Source of the DNA: Sphingobacteriales bacterium TSM_CSS
GTDB lineage: Bacteria; Bacteroidota; Bacteroidia; Chitinophagales; UBA2359
Direction: 5' to 3'
Assembly: GCA_002212985.1 (NCBI GenBank)
Contig: NBMY01000056.1
Coordinates: 1 to 44,562, forward strand
DNA length: 44,562 nucleotides
Part shown: piece after piece, positions 7,128-16,015 of the stretch
Position numbering within the stretch: position 1 is the first letter of the stretch
Layout of the letters: each line of letters opens with the position of its first letter
The notes under the pieces: model-generated
Databases searched by the model: none
Seen by the model: the letters and a program-made list of their open reading frames with translations, nothing else
What the model was told of the DNA's origin: nothing
Program-made: the position numbers and the translations under genes

Positions 7128-8183
7128 TTACCAATACAACCAATACCCCTTAACCTTGCCGGTATGGCTGAATGATATGGCAGGCGCCGGTATTTTCAGC
7201 ACATTAAGGGCAGTGAGCAGGGTGTTTACCCACTTTGAGCGGGTTTTAATGCGGCTAAGGTCAATATCGGGCGAGAGGTAAAAAACCCTTTGTCTGGATA
7301 TATGACGGTAGTCGTAAACCGTTCCGTCTTCGGTTTGCCATACATTTTCAAACCCACCCAGCAACCCTTCGGCGCCATACCCTACGGCAATGTTGAGCCA
7401 TTTCGGAAAATGTGTCTGCCGTTTGCCCATAAATGCCCGAGGGTTTACCGATAGCCAGTAACTTTGCCCGTTGTAATCTTTGAGCAGTAATTCCTGAAAG
7501 GAAGTGCCGTACAACTCGCGGGCGCGCTGCCTAACTTCGGGCGGGTATTGGCTGTAATTCACCTTGCCCGATGAAAATTTGAGCCGTATCCGCTGCTCTT
7601 TCCAAAGCAACTCCTGTGTTACGGCCAGAGCAGAGCCGGTAGTATTGGCCACAATATCGCCCACCGAAGCCCCCCATTTTTCCGAAAATCCATCCAGCAC
7701 TTCAATGCCCATTTGCAGGGCAAACCCATAGGCACCTCCCACCCAGGCAGCTTTGTGATGCGGTACGCCTGCCCATTGGTACAAATCTTTTGCAACTAAA
7801 CTTTCGGAGTAGGCTGTCCAGGCATGTCCTATTTTATCTACCTGATTCCACTCGCCGTTGTCGTTAAAAAACCGAAATCTGCCACGCGGATATTGTGCAT
7901 ACCATACTTTGTTCAACCCTATCATGGTGGCGGCATAAGCAACGGCCGAACCGCCTGCTACGCCGTAAATACGCGCTTTATTAGGTGTAGCAGCCTGTTG
8001 TATAAATGTCAGTCGGGCAGTAGTGGTATCGGGTTGTGCATATGTTAACAGGGCGCAAAACCACGCCATCATCAGAACAAAACACCTTTTTGCCGCAATT
8101 GCAACCGGTTTTGGCGGTTTACTATAAAAACAAACAGCATCTTGTGCCATTGCCGCCGGTTGTTTGCGGGCTGTTCTGCTCAT
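7128..8183 (-). CDS. DUF2279 family envelope protein
   Basis: A 351-aa protein. Residues 28-49 (VAIAAKRCFVLMMAWFCALLTYAQ) look like a signal sequence after a long basic N-terminus; Met12 is an alternative start. The core (about 70-190) has the DUF2279 pattern: NKVWY, a short linker, VDKIGHAWTAYSES, then GAYGFALQMGIEVLDGFSEKWGASVGDIVANTTGSAL. Conserved histidine and acidic residues in it suggest a membrane-associated periplasmic role, but the family has no known reaction. The start lies 8 bp after the stop of the zinc-ribbon gene, so the two are probably in one transcript with the SPFH gene. It is convergent with the glycosidase gene, 26 bp away. Confidence 0.8.
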   Translation of the reverse strand: MSRTARKQPAAMAQDAVCFYSKPPKPVAIAAKRCFVLMMAWFCALLTYAQPDTTTARLTFIQQAATPNKARIYGVAGGSAVAYAATMIGLNKVWYAQYPRGRFRFFNDNGEWNQVDKIGHAWTAYSESLVAKDLYQWAGVPHHKAAWVGGAYGFALQMGIEVLDGFSEKWGASVGDIVANTTGSALAVTQELLWKEQRIRLKFSSGKVNYSQYPPEVRQRARELYGTSFQELLLKDYNGQSYWLSVNPRAFMGKRQTHFPKWLNIAVGYGAEGLLGGFENVWQTEDGTVYDYRHISRQRVFYLSPDIDLSRIKTRSKWVNTLLTALNVLKIPAPAISFSHTGKVKGYWLYW

Positions 8184-8191
8184 TTTTCGGG

Positions 8192-9304
8192 TTATTTGTT
8201 TGCGCCGCTTGCTACCGCAATTATCGCAATGATGGCAGCAATGAGCAGAATTAGTAGAATTACTTTTACTGCACTCACGGGGCGTTCTCCTTTTACCGTT
8301 CCGGTGCGGCCGTTTATCACAAAGCGGTAAACCTTGTTGCGGTAGCGGTAAGAGCTAATCCAAATAGGAAGCAGAATGTGTTTAAAGGTAATGCTGTAAA
8401 ATTCGGAGTGCAGGGTATTTATTTGCTGGTGGTCGCCGCCAATTTGAGCGCAAACGGAACGGCGTATGGCAACATCCATTTTTTGTTTGGCAGTTAACAG
8501 CCCGCTTTTAACATCCACCTGATACCGTTCTGCCCTGAAACCGCTGAGGTATTTTTCATCAAAGGGCAGCAGATTTTGCAGGTCAAAAGGTTCAAGAGAT
8601 TCCACATAACCGTTGGGCAATGAGGTGCAGGCTACCACCAAAATATCGTCAAAGGCAACATTTACGGCGCCGCTAACGGGTGTCCAGCGTATTTTGGTAA
8701 CCGGCACCTGCCTGAGTGTAGTTTTACCGTTTTCCATAACCGGTTGCATTACGTATTCGGTATAATTAATGCCGCGCATACCGGTATAGCGTGAGTTGGT
8801 CTGGCTGTCGTAGGTCCAGTAAGGAATATAAATGCCAATTAGTTTTTCTTCCTGCATGGCAAAGCGCACTAAGTTGTTTGGCGCAAACCAAAGCGAGCGC
8901 AGCCAGTTGTTAAAGAGTTGCAGGGCATTGTTACGGTCAATTTTAAAGGGCAAAACGCCTTTTGGCTTTACAATTTGGCTGGTGGTTGCACCTTTTACCA
9001 CCAGATTGCTGCCGCAAAAAGGGCAATCGGAGGCAGTAACATTGGGCGGCAGAGTAGTTTCGGCGCCGCAAGATTCGCAATGTGCCAGTACAACGGTTTG
9101 CATGTCTTCGGTATCATAGCAATCGCGTATAAAGGCATCGTAGTCAATTTCTTCGGGGGCTTGGGCAGTAACGGGTATTTCGTTATTAACGCCGCAGTAT
9201 TCGCACACCAGGCTGTTGGTGCCGGGTTTAAATACCAGCAGAGCGCCGCAGTTGGTGCATTTAAGTTCTTTAAATACCAGTTGTGCAGTTTCTGGAGCCG
9301 ACAT
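8192..9304 (-). CDS. Double zinc-ribbon protein with C-terminal membrane anchor
   Basis: A 370-aa protein. Two zinc ribbons occupy the N-terminus: CTNCGALLVF...CEYCG (about 16-37) and CESCGAET...CPFCG (about 76-98). A middle domain follows with GVLPFKID, IYIPYWTYDSQT and a repeat-like RYQVDVKSGL. The last 25 residues (VILLILLIAAIIAIIAVASG) form one transmembrane helix, so the bulk faces the cytoplasm. Proteins of this type are often annotated as TFIIB-type zinc ribbon or primosome-like, but nothing here is a helicase. The gene lies downstream of an SPFH-GYF gene. Bacillus YdjI also combines SPFH and zinc ribbon in a membrane-stress setting, so a role at the inner membrane together with the SPFH protein is the best inference. 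Confidence 0.8.
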   Translation of the reverse strand: MSAPETAQLVFKELKCTNCGALLVFKPGTNSLVCEYCGVNNEIPVTAQAPEEIDYDAFIRDCYDTEDMQTVVLAHCESCGAETTLPPNVTASDCPFCGSNLVVKGATTSQIVKPKGVLPFKIDRNNALQLFNNWLRSLWFAPNNLVRFAMQEEKLIGIYIPYWTYDSQTNSRYTGMRGINYTEYVMQPVMENGKTTLRQVPVTKIRWTPVSGAVNVAFDDILVVACTSLPNGYVESLEPFDLQNLLPFDEKYLSGFRAERYQVDVKSGLLTAKQKMDVAIRRSVCAQIGGDHQQINTLHSEFYSITFKHILLPIWISSYRYRNKVYRFVINGRTGTVKGERPVSAVKVILLILLIAAIIAIIAVASGANK

Positions 9305-9480
9305 GGATGTGTAGTGTTAATGGCTAAAAGCGTATAGCAATATATGAAATGGCGGGTAAACTTTATTAAATACCGATGCCGGAAAACCAAACGGAATATA
9401 CCCGTTGCACCTAAATTTAAAAAAACTTAACCTGTAAAATGCCCGATGTAATGTTATAGGACGAACCCCTGTTTGCTGCT

Positions 9481-10593
9481 CTACAACGGCGGCAGCGGCG
9501 GCGGTACCGATTGCAGGAGCGAGTTAAGTTCGGACACGGTTTCGGCAGGAGCCCAATTGCTCATGCCGGCTTTCCAAACCAGCGTTTGGCGGGTAAGTGC
9601 ACCTTGCTCAACAAGAGATTTCAGTTCGGCTTCGGTAAAGGGTCCGGTTTGTTTACCGTTTTGCGCCACAAAATACTGCAAAGTTTCGGGCAGTTTGGGT
9701 GGGGTTACGTTTTGGGTGTTTTCCTGCGCACCTTTATTGTCTTTCATTTGCTGCATCATTTGGTTTACCATACCCAGCCCGACACCCAATCCAATACCCT
9801 CATTGGCGCCGCCCGACGGGTTTTCGGCTGCTTTTTCCATTGCTTCGGCGGTTTGGTATTGCATGTATTTGCTCAAATCGCCAATAATGCCCATGCTGCT
9901 GCGCTTATCCAAGGCGGCTTCCACTTCGGGCGGAAGCGATACGTTTTCGATAAGGAATTTGGTAAGGTCTAATCCGTAGGCTTCAAATTCGGGCGAAATT
10001 TTGGTATGTACAAATTTGGAAAGGTCGTCGTAACTGGCGGCAAGGTCAAGTACTGGAATTTTGCTTTCGGCAATGGTATCGCTAAATCGGGCAACTATGA
10101 TATTGCGCAGTTGTTCGGTTACATCGTCAACGGTAAAATGCCCGGCGGTTCCTACAATTTCGTCAATAAATTTGGCGGCATCTTTAACCTTTATGGCATA
10201 AGTGCCAAAGGCACGCAGGCGCATGGGGCCAAACTCGGGGTCGCGAATGATAACAGGGTTTTTGGTTCCCCATTTGCAATCGGTAAAATTTTTGGTGTTT
10301 ATAAAATACACCTCTGCTTTAAACGGGCTTTCAAACCCGTATTTCCAGCCGCGCAAGGTAGATAAAACCGGCAGGTTTTCGGTATTGAGCGTGTACATAC
10401 CGGGGCCAAACACATCGGCAATACGCCCCTGGTCAACAAAAACGGCTACCTGTGTTTCGCGCACCGTAAGTTTGGCGTTGTTTTTAATTTCGTTGTTATG
10501 GCGTTCAAACCGATGCACCATGGTATCTTGTGTGGGGTCGAGCCATTCTATTATATCAATAAATTCACCGGTAAACTTGTCAAACAGTCCCAT
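9481..10593 (-). CDS. SPFH (YdjI/virion-core-like) protein with C-terminal GYF_2 domain
   Basis: A 370-aa cytoplasmic protein. Residues about 1-245 form an SPFH/Band-7 domain of the YdjI subgroup (MGLFDKFTGEFIDIIEWLD, QVAVFVDQGRIADVFGPGMYTLNTENLPVLSTL, RAFGTYAIKVKD, PPEVEAALDKRSSMG). A Gly/Met-rich linker follows (about 255-300), and then a GYF_2 domain (about 308-363: YFVAQNGKQTGPFTEAEL...LVWKAGMSNWAPA). The end is proline-rich (SVPPPLPPL), a possible GYF-type ligand. SPFH proteins build oligomeric scaffolds at membranes, and YdjI in Bacillus works with PspA during membrane stress. No PspA gene is visible here. 176 bp separate it from the zinc-ribbon gene, so co-transcription is likely but unproven. 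Confidence 0.85.
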   Translation of the reverse strand: MGLFDKFTGEFIDIIEWLDPTQDTMVHRFERHNNEIKNNAKLTVRETQVAVFVDQGRIADVFGPGMYTLNTENLPVLSTLRGWKYGFESPFKAEVYFINTKNFTDCKWGTKNPVIIRDPEFGPMRLRAFGTYAIKVKDAAKFIDEIVGTAGHFTVDDVTEQLRNIIVARFSDTIAESKIPVLDLAASYDDLSKFVHTKISPEFEAYGLDLTKFLIENVSLPPEVEAALDKRSSMGIIGDLSKYMQYQTAEAMEKAAENPSGGANEGIGLGVGLGMVNQMMQQMKDNKGAQENTQNVTPPKLPETLQYFVAQNGKQTGPFTEAELKSLVEQGALTRQTLVWKAGMSNWAPAETVSELNSLLQSVPPPLPPL

Positions 10594-10772
10594 AAATAAG
10601 TAATTAAGGGGTTACATGAATAATGCCGAAAAAATAACGCTTAATTTGGTAGTAAGCAATGTTTTGCCGAAAAAAACGCATTTTTTGTGTTTGGTGCAAC
10701 TTGCAGTGTGCCCAAAAAGGTAAAAGCAGCGCCAACCTTGGGCGGGAATTGGGTAAAGGCATTATTTTTTGT

Positions 10773-10780
10773 TATTTTTG
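10773..10780 (+). promoter_or_regulatory. Candidate Bacteroidota promoter -7 element
   Basis: TATTTTTG fits the TAnnTTTG -7 consensus, with TTGG at 10749-10752 near the -33 position (TTTG expected). It sits 33 bp upstream of the ATG at 10814. Confidence 0.4.
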
Positions 10781-10813
10781 TGCGCTAAAGCCCGTTAACC
10801 ATACTCGTTTACC

Positions 10814-11608
10814 ATGCAGTTTGATTCTGCCCTGTTTTACACCATTTTGCTCATTTTATGCAGCGGCATAGGGCTGGTGGGTTACCTGTTTCATTTGGGG
10901 GTGGAAGAAAGCACCATTATTACCCTGCGCCTTCGGCTTTCCATCATGTTTGCGGTAACTTTAGCAGTGCCACTGTATTGCTATTTCTTTTTTGACCTTT
11001 GGTATTACGGAGCAAAAGATTATTTTAATGTTTCGTTTCGGTTAGATGACCTGCACTACTATACTCTGCTTGCCCTTTTCGGGGCGCTTACGCTGTACCG
11101 TTTTTTCAGGTACAGCCATTTTGAAGACCTGGTGTTTTTGGCGCTTTCCTCTCTGTTTTTGTTGCGATTTTTAGTGGTTACCGAGTTTAGGAGTCATATT
11201 TTTTTCTGGGTATTTTACTTTTTTATTTTGTACTATGGCATTTTTTTAGTGCGCTACTGGACCTCCGTTTTATCGGAAAGGCTTGCGCTGGGCGGCGTGT
11301 TGGCGGTGGTAAGCTGGCTGCTGTTATTTTTTTTGGTAGATGGTTTTAGAGAAAACGGCTATTATATGACCTACCTGAGTTGTGTGTTTATGGCTACGCT
11401 ATGGGTACGCTACCTTTGGAATCTGGAGTACAAGCGCCGCAAACGCTGCCCCAACTGCGGCGGGTGGGGTAAATTGGGCATAAAAGAAAAAAAACGTTTT
11501 TGGTGGGCAGTAGGTTATAAAGAAAGCAGCGGCGCAACTCCCTGCCAAAATTGTGGGGGCAAGGGCTGGTTCTATCGGTACCCCGATTTATTTCACGCGG
11601 AGAAATAA
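10814..11608 (+). CDS. Multipass membrane protein with C-terminal DnaJ-type zinc knuckles
   Basis: A 264-aa protein of unknown function. Six to seven hydrophobic helices fill residues 1-200. The cytoplasmic tail is basic (YKRRKRCPNCGGWGKLG) and carries two CxxCxGxG motifs: Cys212/215 and Cys244/247 (CQNCGGKGWF). This is the pattern of one zinc site of DnaJ cysteine-rich domains, with 28 residues between the halves. The fusion of a membrane domain with half a DnaJ-like zinc centre is unusual. The gene is divergent from the SPFH operon across 220 bp, and the zinc-ribbon theme is shared. It is followed 30 bp later by the nucleotidyltransferase gene, probably co-transcribed. Confidence 0.75.
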   Translation: MQFDSALFYTILLILCSGIGLVGYLFHLGVEESTIITLRLRLSIMFAVTLAVPLYCYFFFDLWYYGAKDYFNVSFRLDDLHYYTLLALFGALTLYRFFRYSHFEDLVFLALSSLFLLRFLVVTEFRSHIFFWVFYFFILYYGIFLVRYWTSVLSERLALGGVLAVVSWLLLFFLVDGFRENGYYMTYLSCVFMATLWVRYLWNLEYKRRKRCPNCGGWGKLGIKEKKRFWWAVGYKESSGATPCQNCGGKGWFYRYPDLFHAEK

Positions 11609-11638
11609 CATTTTTCCATTTTTATTGCCTGTTTGCTT

Positions 11639-12385
11639 ATGAAAGCCATGATATTTGCCGCCGGTTTGGGCACCAGAATGCAGCCGCTTACCCTGCAAAA
11701 GCCAAAAGCCCTGATTGAAGTGGCGGGCATTCCGCTGCTGGAAATAGCCATCAGGCGGTTGAAATGGTTTGGCTATACCCATATTGTGGTAAATGTGCAT
11801 TACCTGCCCGACCAAATTCTTCAGTTTCTTGCCCAAAACCATAACTTCGGGGTTCAAATTATCATTTCCGATGAACGCGATTTACTACTCGATACCGGCG
11901 GCGGACTTCTGAAAGCCGCCCCCCTTTTAACCGGAAAAGAACCCGTGCTGGTTTGCAACTCCGATGTATTGTGTACACTTAACTTGCACCATTTCAGGCA
12001 GTTTCATCTGCAACACAAACAACAGCCGCTGGCTACGCTGGCCGTTCAGCGCCGCACATCGGGGCGATACCTGTTGTTTAACCGCCGTGGGCAGCTCTGC
12101 GGCTGGGAAAATATCGCATCGGGGCAAAAACGCATGGCAAGGTCCTGCAACCGGCCGCAACAGTTGGCCTTCTGCGGCATTCAGCTTATTCAACCCAAAA
12201 TACTGGAGTTGTGCACCCTTAAAGGCGTGTTTTCGGTAATTGACCTGTACCTGCAGGTTGCCCGACAACACCCTGTACAATCCTACCTGCTTAACAACAA
12301 CGAATGGCTCGATGTGGGTAAACCCGATGCTTTACCCGCCGCCGCCGCCTTGCTCCCCAAGGTTTTACCCCATCATAAAATATAG
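11639..12385 (+). CDS. Sugar-phosphate nucleotidyltransferase (MurU-like)
   Basis: A 248-aa protein from ATG 11639; a TTG six bases upstream was not chosen. The N-terminal KAMIFAAGLGTRMQPLTLQKPKAL is the classic nucleotide-binding signature of sugar-1-phosphate nucleotidyltransferases. VNVHYLPDQI, LLDTGGGLLKA and LVCNSDVL (metal-binding Asp) follow, and the end NNNEWLDVGKPDAL carries the second conserved acidic residue. Length and absence of a left-handed helix domain suggest the short MurU or mannose-1-phosphate guanylyltransferase type. In Bacteroidota such genes often act in cell-wall recycling (UDP-MurNAc formation) with an aminoglycoside-kinase-like partner, which is absent here, so the substrate is uncertain. 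Confidence 0.82.
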   Translation: MKAMIFAAGLGTRMQPLTLQKPKALIEVAGIPLLEIAIRRLKWFGYTHIVVNVHYLPDQILQFLAQNHNFGVQIIISDERDLLLDTGGGLLKAAPLLTGKEPVLVCNSDVLCTLNLHHFRQFHLQHKQQPLATLAVQRRTSGRYLLFNRRGQLCGWENIASGQKRMARSCNRPQQLAFCGIQLIQPKILELCTLKGVFSVIDLYLQVARQHPVQSYLLNNNEWLDVGKPDALPAAAALLPKVLPHHKI

Positions 12386-12486
12386 ACACTGCCCGTTTTT
12401 TTGAACTTTTTTGCCTGAAAAATTATTAATGAAATAACACACAAACAACAAAATTTATTAACACCCCATAAAAACAAAAAAGTAAT

Positions 12487-13158
12487 ATGTATTGGTTAAT
12501 GTTTGGAGTCCTCATGCTGGTAAGCATGGCCGTAAGCGGCATGTTAAAATCGAGATTTTCTCAATATTCCAAAATGCCCATCAGGCTTAGCGGCAAAGAA
12601 GTAGCCGAAAAAATGCTTCGCGAAAATGGCATCAATGATGTTCAGGTAATTTCGGTTCCCGGCCAACTGACCGACCACTATAACCCCCAAAACAAAACGG
12701 TAAACCTCAGCGATGTGGTTTACCACGAGCGCAACGTAGCCGCTGCAGCCGTTGCCGCACACGAATGCGGTCACGCCGTACAACACGCCACTGCCTATTC
12801 GTTTTTAACCATGCGCTCCAACATGGTGCCGGTGGTTAACATCAGTTCTCGCCTCTCGCAATTTATTCTTTTGGGCGGTGTAATTATGATGGCCGCTACC
12901 AAAAGCCCCATTTTGCTCATGATAGGTATTTTGCTGTTGAGCGTTACCACTTTGTTTACCCTTGTTACGCTTCCGGTAGAATTTGATGCCAGCCGCAGGG
13001 CATTGGCTTGGTTAAACGGCGCTTCCATTGTTACAGACGAGGAACACGATAAAGCCCAAAACGCCCTTTGGTGGGCTGCCATGACCTATGTAGTAGCAGC
13101 ACTTGCCGCCGTTGCCAACCTGCTGTACTACATTTCGCTGCTCAACAGAAGAGATTAA
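12487..13158 (+). CDS. Membrane zinc metallopeptidase (YugP family)
   Basis: A 223-aa membrane protein of the Zn_peptidase_2 (YugP) family. The active-site helix AAHECGHAVQH has the HExxH-variant HECGH at residues 92-96. VNLSDVVYHERN precedes it, and LPVEFDASRRALAWL (about 165-180) supplies the usual downstream Glu and the DASRRA motif of the family. Hydrophobic segments lie at 1-20, about 118-165 and 195-218. Family length is about 225 aa, so it is complete. The substrate is unknown. A strong intrinsic terminator follows at 13196-13230. Confidence 0.88.
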   Translation: MYWLMFGVLMLVSMAVSGMLKSRFSQYSKMPIRLSGKEVAEKMLRENGINDVQVISVPGQLTDHYNPQNKTVNLSDVVYHERNVAAAAVAAHECGHAVQHATAYSFLTMRSNMVPVVNISSRLSQFILLGGVIMMAATKSPILLMIGILLLSVTTLFTLVTLPVEFDASRRALAWLNGASIVTDEEHDKAQNALWWAAMTYVVAALAAVANLLYYISLLNRRD

Positions 13159-13195
13159 TAGGCAAACGGTTACTCTTGTTCCGTTAAAACCGCAA

Positions 13196-13230
13196 AAAAG
13201 CCGGCCGCAGATATGTTGCGGCCGGCTTTT
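13196..13230 (+). terminator. Intrinsic terminator after the metallopeptidase gene
   Basis: A perfect 14-bp stem (13196-13209 with 13217-13230; core GCCGGCCGCA) closes a 7-nt loop. It has AAAA before and TTTT after, so it may act on both strands. It lies 37 bp after the stop at 13158. Confidence 0.9.
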
Positions 13231-13281
13231 CCAATTGCCAAAGGAACGAAAAAGGGTGAAAAAAAATCCGTGCAGAAATTG

Positions 13282-13289
13282 TATATTTG
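13282..13289 (+). promoter_or_regulatory. Candidate -7 element for the thioredoxin-fold lipoprotein
   Basis: TATATTTG matches TAnnTTTG exactly, just after the terminator and 67 bp before the ATG at 13356. No good TTTG is found at -33. Confidence 0.4.
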
Positions 13290-13355
13290 CACCCCGGTAA
13301 AACCAATTGTTTTTCCGAAATTTGTTTAACCGTTGTACTTAAATTAACAACTGCT

Positions 13356-14807
13356 ATGTTTCATAAATTTCTTGCCCTGTTGTTTTTTATAACCGCCATT
13401 ATGGCTTGCGGCAACTCAAAAACCGCTGTTCCTACCGGTATTCAAAGCGCCGAACCCGCAACAAAAGATGCCCTCATTAACATAACCGTTGAAGGCCTCA
13501 TGAACGGAACCGCCAAATTAGTAGGCGTTTATGCCGACCAAAACTTCCTGGCCGACTCGGCAAAAGTAGGACCCGATGGCTCGTTTACCTTCCAACGAGA
13601 TTCGGCTTACCTAAGCGGGCTATACTTTGTAATAGTACCCGGCGATAAAAACTTCCAAATGATTATTGATGCCAACCAGCATTTTTCCATGAAAACAAAA
13701 CAGGGTGATTTTGTAAAATATATGGAAGTTGCCGGCTCCATAGACAATACCCTGTTGTATGAAAGCCTGAAATACCAGTCCGAAGTGGACAAAAAGTTTG
13801 AAGACATACAAAAACGCCTTAATCAGGCAGCCAAAAACTCGCCCGAATATGCGCAGGCTAAATCAGAACAGGATAAACTGCTCAAAGAAAGAGCAGAACA
13901 TGTAGAAAGTTACCGAAAAAACTACCCAACCGCCTTTTTTACCAAATTTAAACTTGCCGGACAAAACCCGGCCATAGATGAACCCAAAAAACCCGATGGA
14001 ACGCTGGATACCCTCATGCAAAGTTACCTTTACCGCTCAAAATTCTGGAACGATGTAGATTTTTCGGATGTGCGGCTGCTGAGAACGCCGGTAATTCACA
14101 ACAAGTTAAAAAGATATATTACCGAAATTACGGCGCAAATTCCCGATTCTATCATCAAATCAGCCTCAATTGTTACCGATAAATCATTGGTAAACAAAGA
14201 AATGTTCAAATTTGTAGCCAACTGGATTGCCCTGCAATATCAGGCTACCAAAACCAAGGTTATGGGCGGTGAGGCAGTATATGCCTACATGATTGACAAG
14301 TATTTTACCCGCGAACTGGCTTATTGGTCAGACTCTACCGAAATAAAAGGCTTGCGCAAACAAGCCGCTGAAATTGGGGCAAGTGTGCTGGGTAAAACAG
14401 GGCAGGATGTGCGCGCAAAAGACCCCACCGGTCAATACCGTTCTTTATACGACCTGAAAGCGCCTTATGTGCTGGTGTACATTTATAACCCCGATTGTGA
14501 GCATTGCCAAAAGGAAACGCCGCTGGTAAAACAAGTGTATGAAAAATGGAAGCCAAAAGGCTTTTTTGATGTGTATGGCATAGCCACCGAAACCGACGAC
14601 GCCAAATGGAAAAGCTATATAGCTAAAGAAAAACTTACTTTTACCAACGTATTTGACCCCACCTACGAAAGCAAATACTACCTGAAATACCATATTGACA
14701 TTACCCCCGAAATGTATCTGCTCAACAAAGACCGCAAAATTATTGCCATGAACATTGATGCCGCACAGCTTGACCAACTGCTTACCGAAGAGTTTTCGAA
14801 ACAATAA
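13356..14807 (+). CDS. Thioredoxin-fold (TlpA-like) lipoprotein
   Basis: The ATG at 13356 gives a lipoprotein signal ending in the lipobox IMAC (Cys18); the longer frame from 13287 would hide it. Of 483 aa, residues about 40-140 form a DUF4369-like beta domain (INITVEGLMNGTAKLVGVYADQNFLADSAKV...FTFQ). A helical middle (about 150-340, DUF5106-like) follows, and then a thioredoxin fold (about 355-483). The redox motif is CEHC (Cys381/Cys384) in VYIYNPDCEHCQKETPLV, and ITPEMYLL supplies the cis-Pro region. Such proteins sit in the periplasm and handle thiol-disulfide exchange; the client is unknown. It is followed by porQ 119 bp later, and T9SS client proteins carry disulfides, but the link is only positional. 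Confidence 0.88.
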   Translation: MFHKFLALLFFITAIMACGNSKTAVPTGIQSAEPATKDALINITVEGLMNGTAKLVGVYADQNFLADSAKVGPDGSFTFQRDSAYLSGLYFVIVPGDKNFQMIIDANQHFSMKTKQGDFVKYMEVAGSIDNTLLYESLKYQSEVDKKFEDIQKRLNQAAKNSPEYAQAKSEQDKLLKERAEHVESYRKNYPTAFFTKFKLAGQNPAIDEPKKPDGTLDTLMQSYLYRSKFWNDVDFSDVRLLRTPVIHNKLKRYITEITAQIPDSIIKSASIVTDKSLVNKEMFKFVANWIALQYQATKTKVMGGEAVYAYMIDKYFTRELAYWSDSTEIKGLRKQAAEIGASVLGKTGQDVRAKDPTGQYRSLYDLKAPYVLVYIYNPDCEHCQKETPLVKQVYEKWKPKGFFDVYGIATETDDAKWKSYIAKEKLTFTNVFDPTYESKYYLKYHIDITPEMYLLNKDRKIIAMNIDAAQLDQLLTEEFSKQ

Positions 14808-14926
14808 CGGCAAGCCCAAAGCGGCGGATAGCAGGTAGCTGTGGCGGGGAAAACGAAGGTGTCTGTTTTGCCTTGCAACCGCAGGCATGTTTTTTTTATC
14901 TACCTTACTCAGCACAACCTACCAAC

Positions 14927-15958
14927 ATGAAAGCAATGCGATTGTTTGCGGTTTTATTGTGTATGCTTCCTGCAACGCTATTTGCACAGGTTACAGGCGG
15001 ACAATATACCTATGCTTTTTTAAACCTGCCTGCCTCTGCAAGGCTAAGCGCTTTGGGTGGCTACCAGATTGCTCTTGCCGATAACGATGTGAGTTTTGGC
15101 ACCCAAAACCCCGCCCTTTACAATGCCCAAATGCACCGGCAGGCACAGTTTAACCACGATATTTACTTAGCCGGCATACAGCATGGTTATGCTGCTTATG
15201 CCCAGCATTTCGACAGCCTTGCTACCACCTTTGCGGCAGGTATTCAATACGTTTCTTACGGCAAATTTACCCAAACCGATGAAACAGGTACCGAAACCGG
15301 ACAGTTTGGCGGAGGAGAATATGCCATAACACTTGGAGCAGGAAGAAAATACAAAAACATCTCATATGGCTTAAATGTTAAGTTTGTTGGCTCACACCTT
15401 GAAAGCTACAACTCCTTTGGCGTAGCCCTAGATGCCGGCGCGCAATACCACCACCCCGAAAAACAGTTTTCGGCAGCAGTGGTGTTAAAAAACATCGGGG
15501 CACAGTTAAGCACTTATACCGGCACACGCGAAAACCTGCCCTTCGACCTGCAAATAGGCATTTCGCAACGGCTCAAATATTTGCCTTTCAGGCTAAGTAT
15601 AATTGCCCATCATTTATATACCTGGAACATACGCTACAACGACCCCACCCTGCAACAAGAGCAAATTATTGACACCGGGCAAAATTCCAAAGAAAAAAAA
15701 TATATTGCCGACAAACTGTTTCGCCACCTTGTTTTTAACGGCGAGTTGTATTTGGGTAAAGCGCTGAGGGTAAATTTTGGGTACAACCACCTTCGGCGAC
15801 AAGAATTGGGCATAGCTGCCAAACGCACTTTGTCGGGGTTTTCCTTCGGGGCGGGAATTACCATTAAACGGTTTTCGGTAAGTTATGGCAAGTCCATATA
15901 CCACGCCGCGGGCGGCAACAACCACATTGGACTAAGCATTAACCTGCAAGAATGGTAG
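14927..15958 (+). CDS. porQ: Type IX secretion system protein PorQ
   Basis: A 343-aa outer-membrane barrel of the PorV/PorQ (FadL-like) family, with signal peptide MKAMRLFAVLLCMLPATLFAQ. GGQYTYAFLNLPASARLSALGGYQIALADNDVSFGTQNPALYN, and NISYGLNVKFVGSHLESYNSFGVALDAGAQY further on, are diagnostic for PorQ. PorQ belongs to the T9SS attachment complex with PorU, PorV and PorZ, which removes the C-terminal signal and anchors cargo on the cell surface. The start at 14927 is preferred over a TTG at 14873, which lies outside the signal peptide. In this window cargo-like proteins are encoded at 19865-24496 and 41975-44562. Confidence 0.9.
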   Translation: MKAMRLFAVLLCMLPATLFAQVTGGQYTYAFLNLPASARLSALGGYQIALADNDVSFGTQNPALYNAQMHRQAQFNHDIYLAGIQHGYAAYAQHFDSLATTFAAGIQYVSYGKFTQTDETGTETGQFGGGEYAITLGAGRKYKNISYGLNVKFVGSHLESYNSFGVALDAGAQYHHPEKQFSAAVVLKNIGAQLSTYTGTRENLPFDLQIGISQRLKYLPFRLSIIAHHLYTWNIRYNDPTLQQEQIIDTGQNSKEKKYIADKLFRHLVFNGELYLGKALRVNFGYNHLRRQELGIAAKRTLSGFSFGAGITIKRFSVSYGKSIYHAAGGNNHIGLSINLQEW

Positions 15959-16015
15959 GCGTTTTTTTTCCGGTTTGGGAGAATGAACAAATGTTATCTT
16001 TCGGGTTTTGCTACC

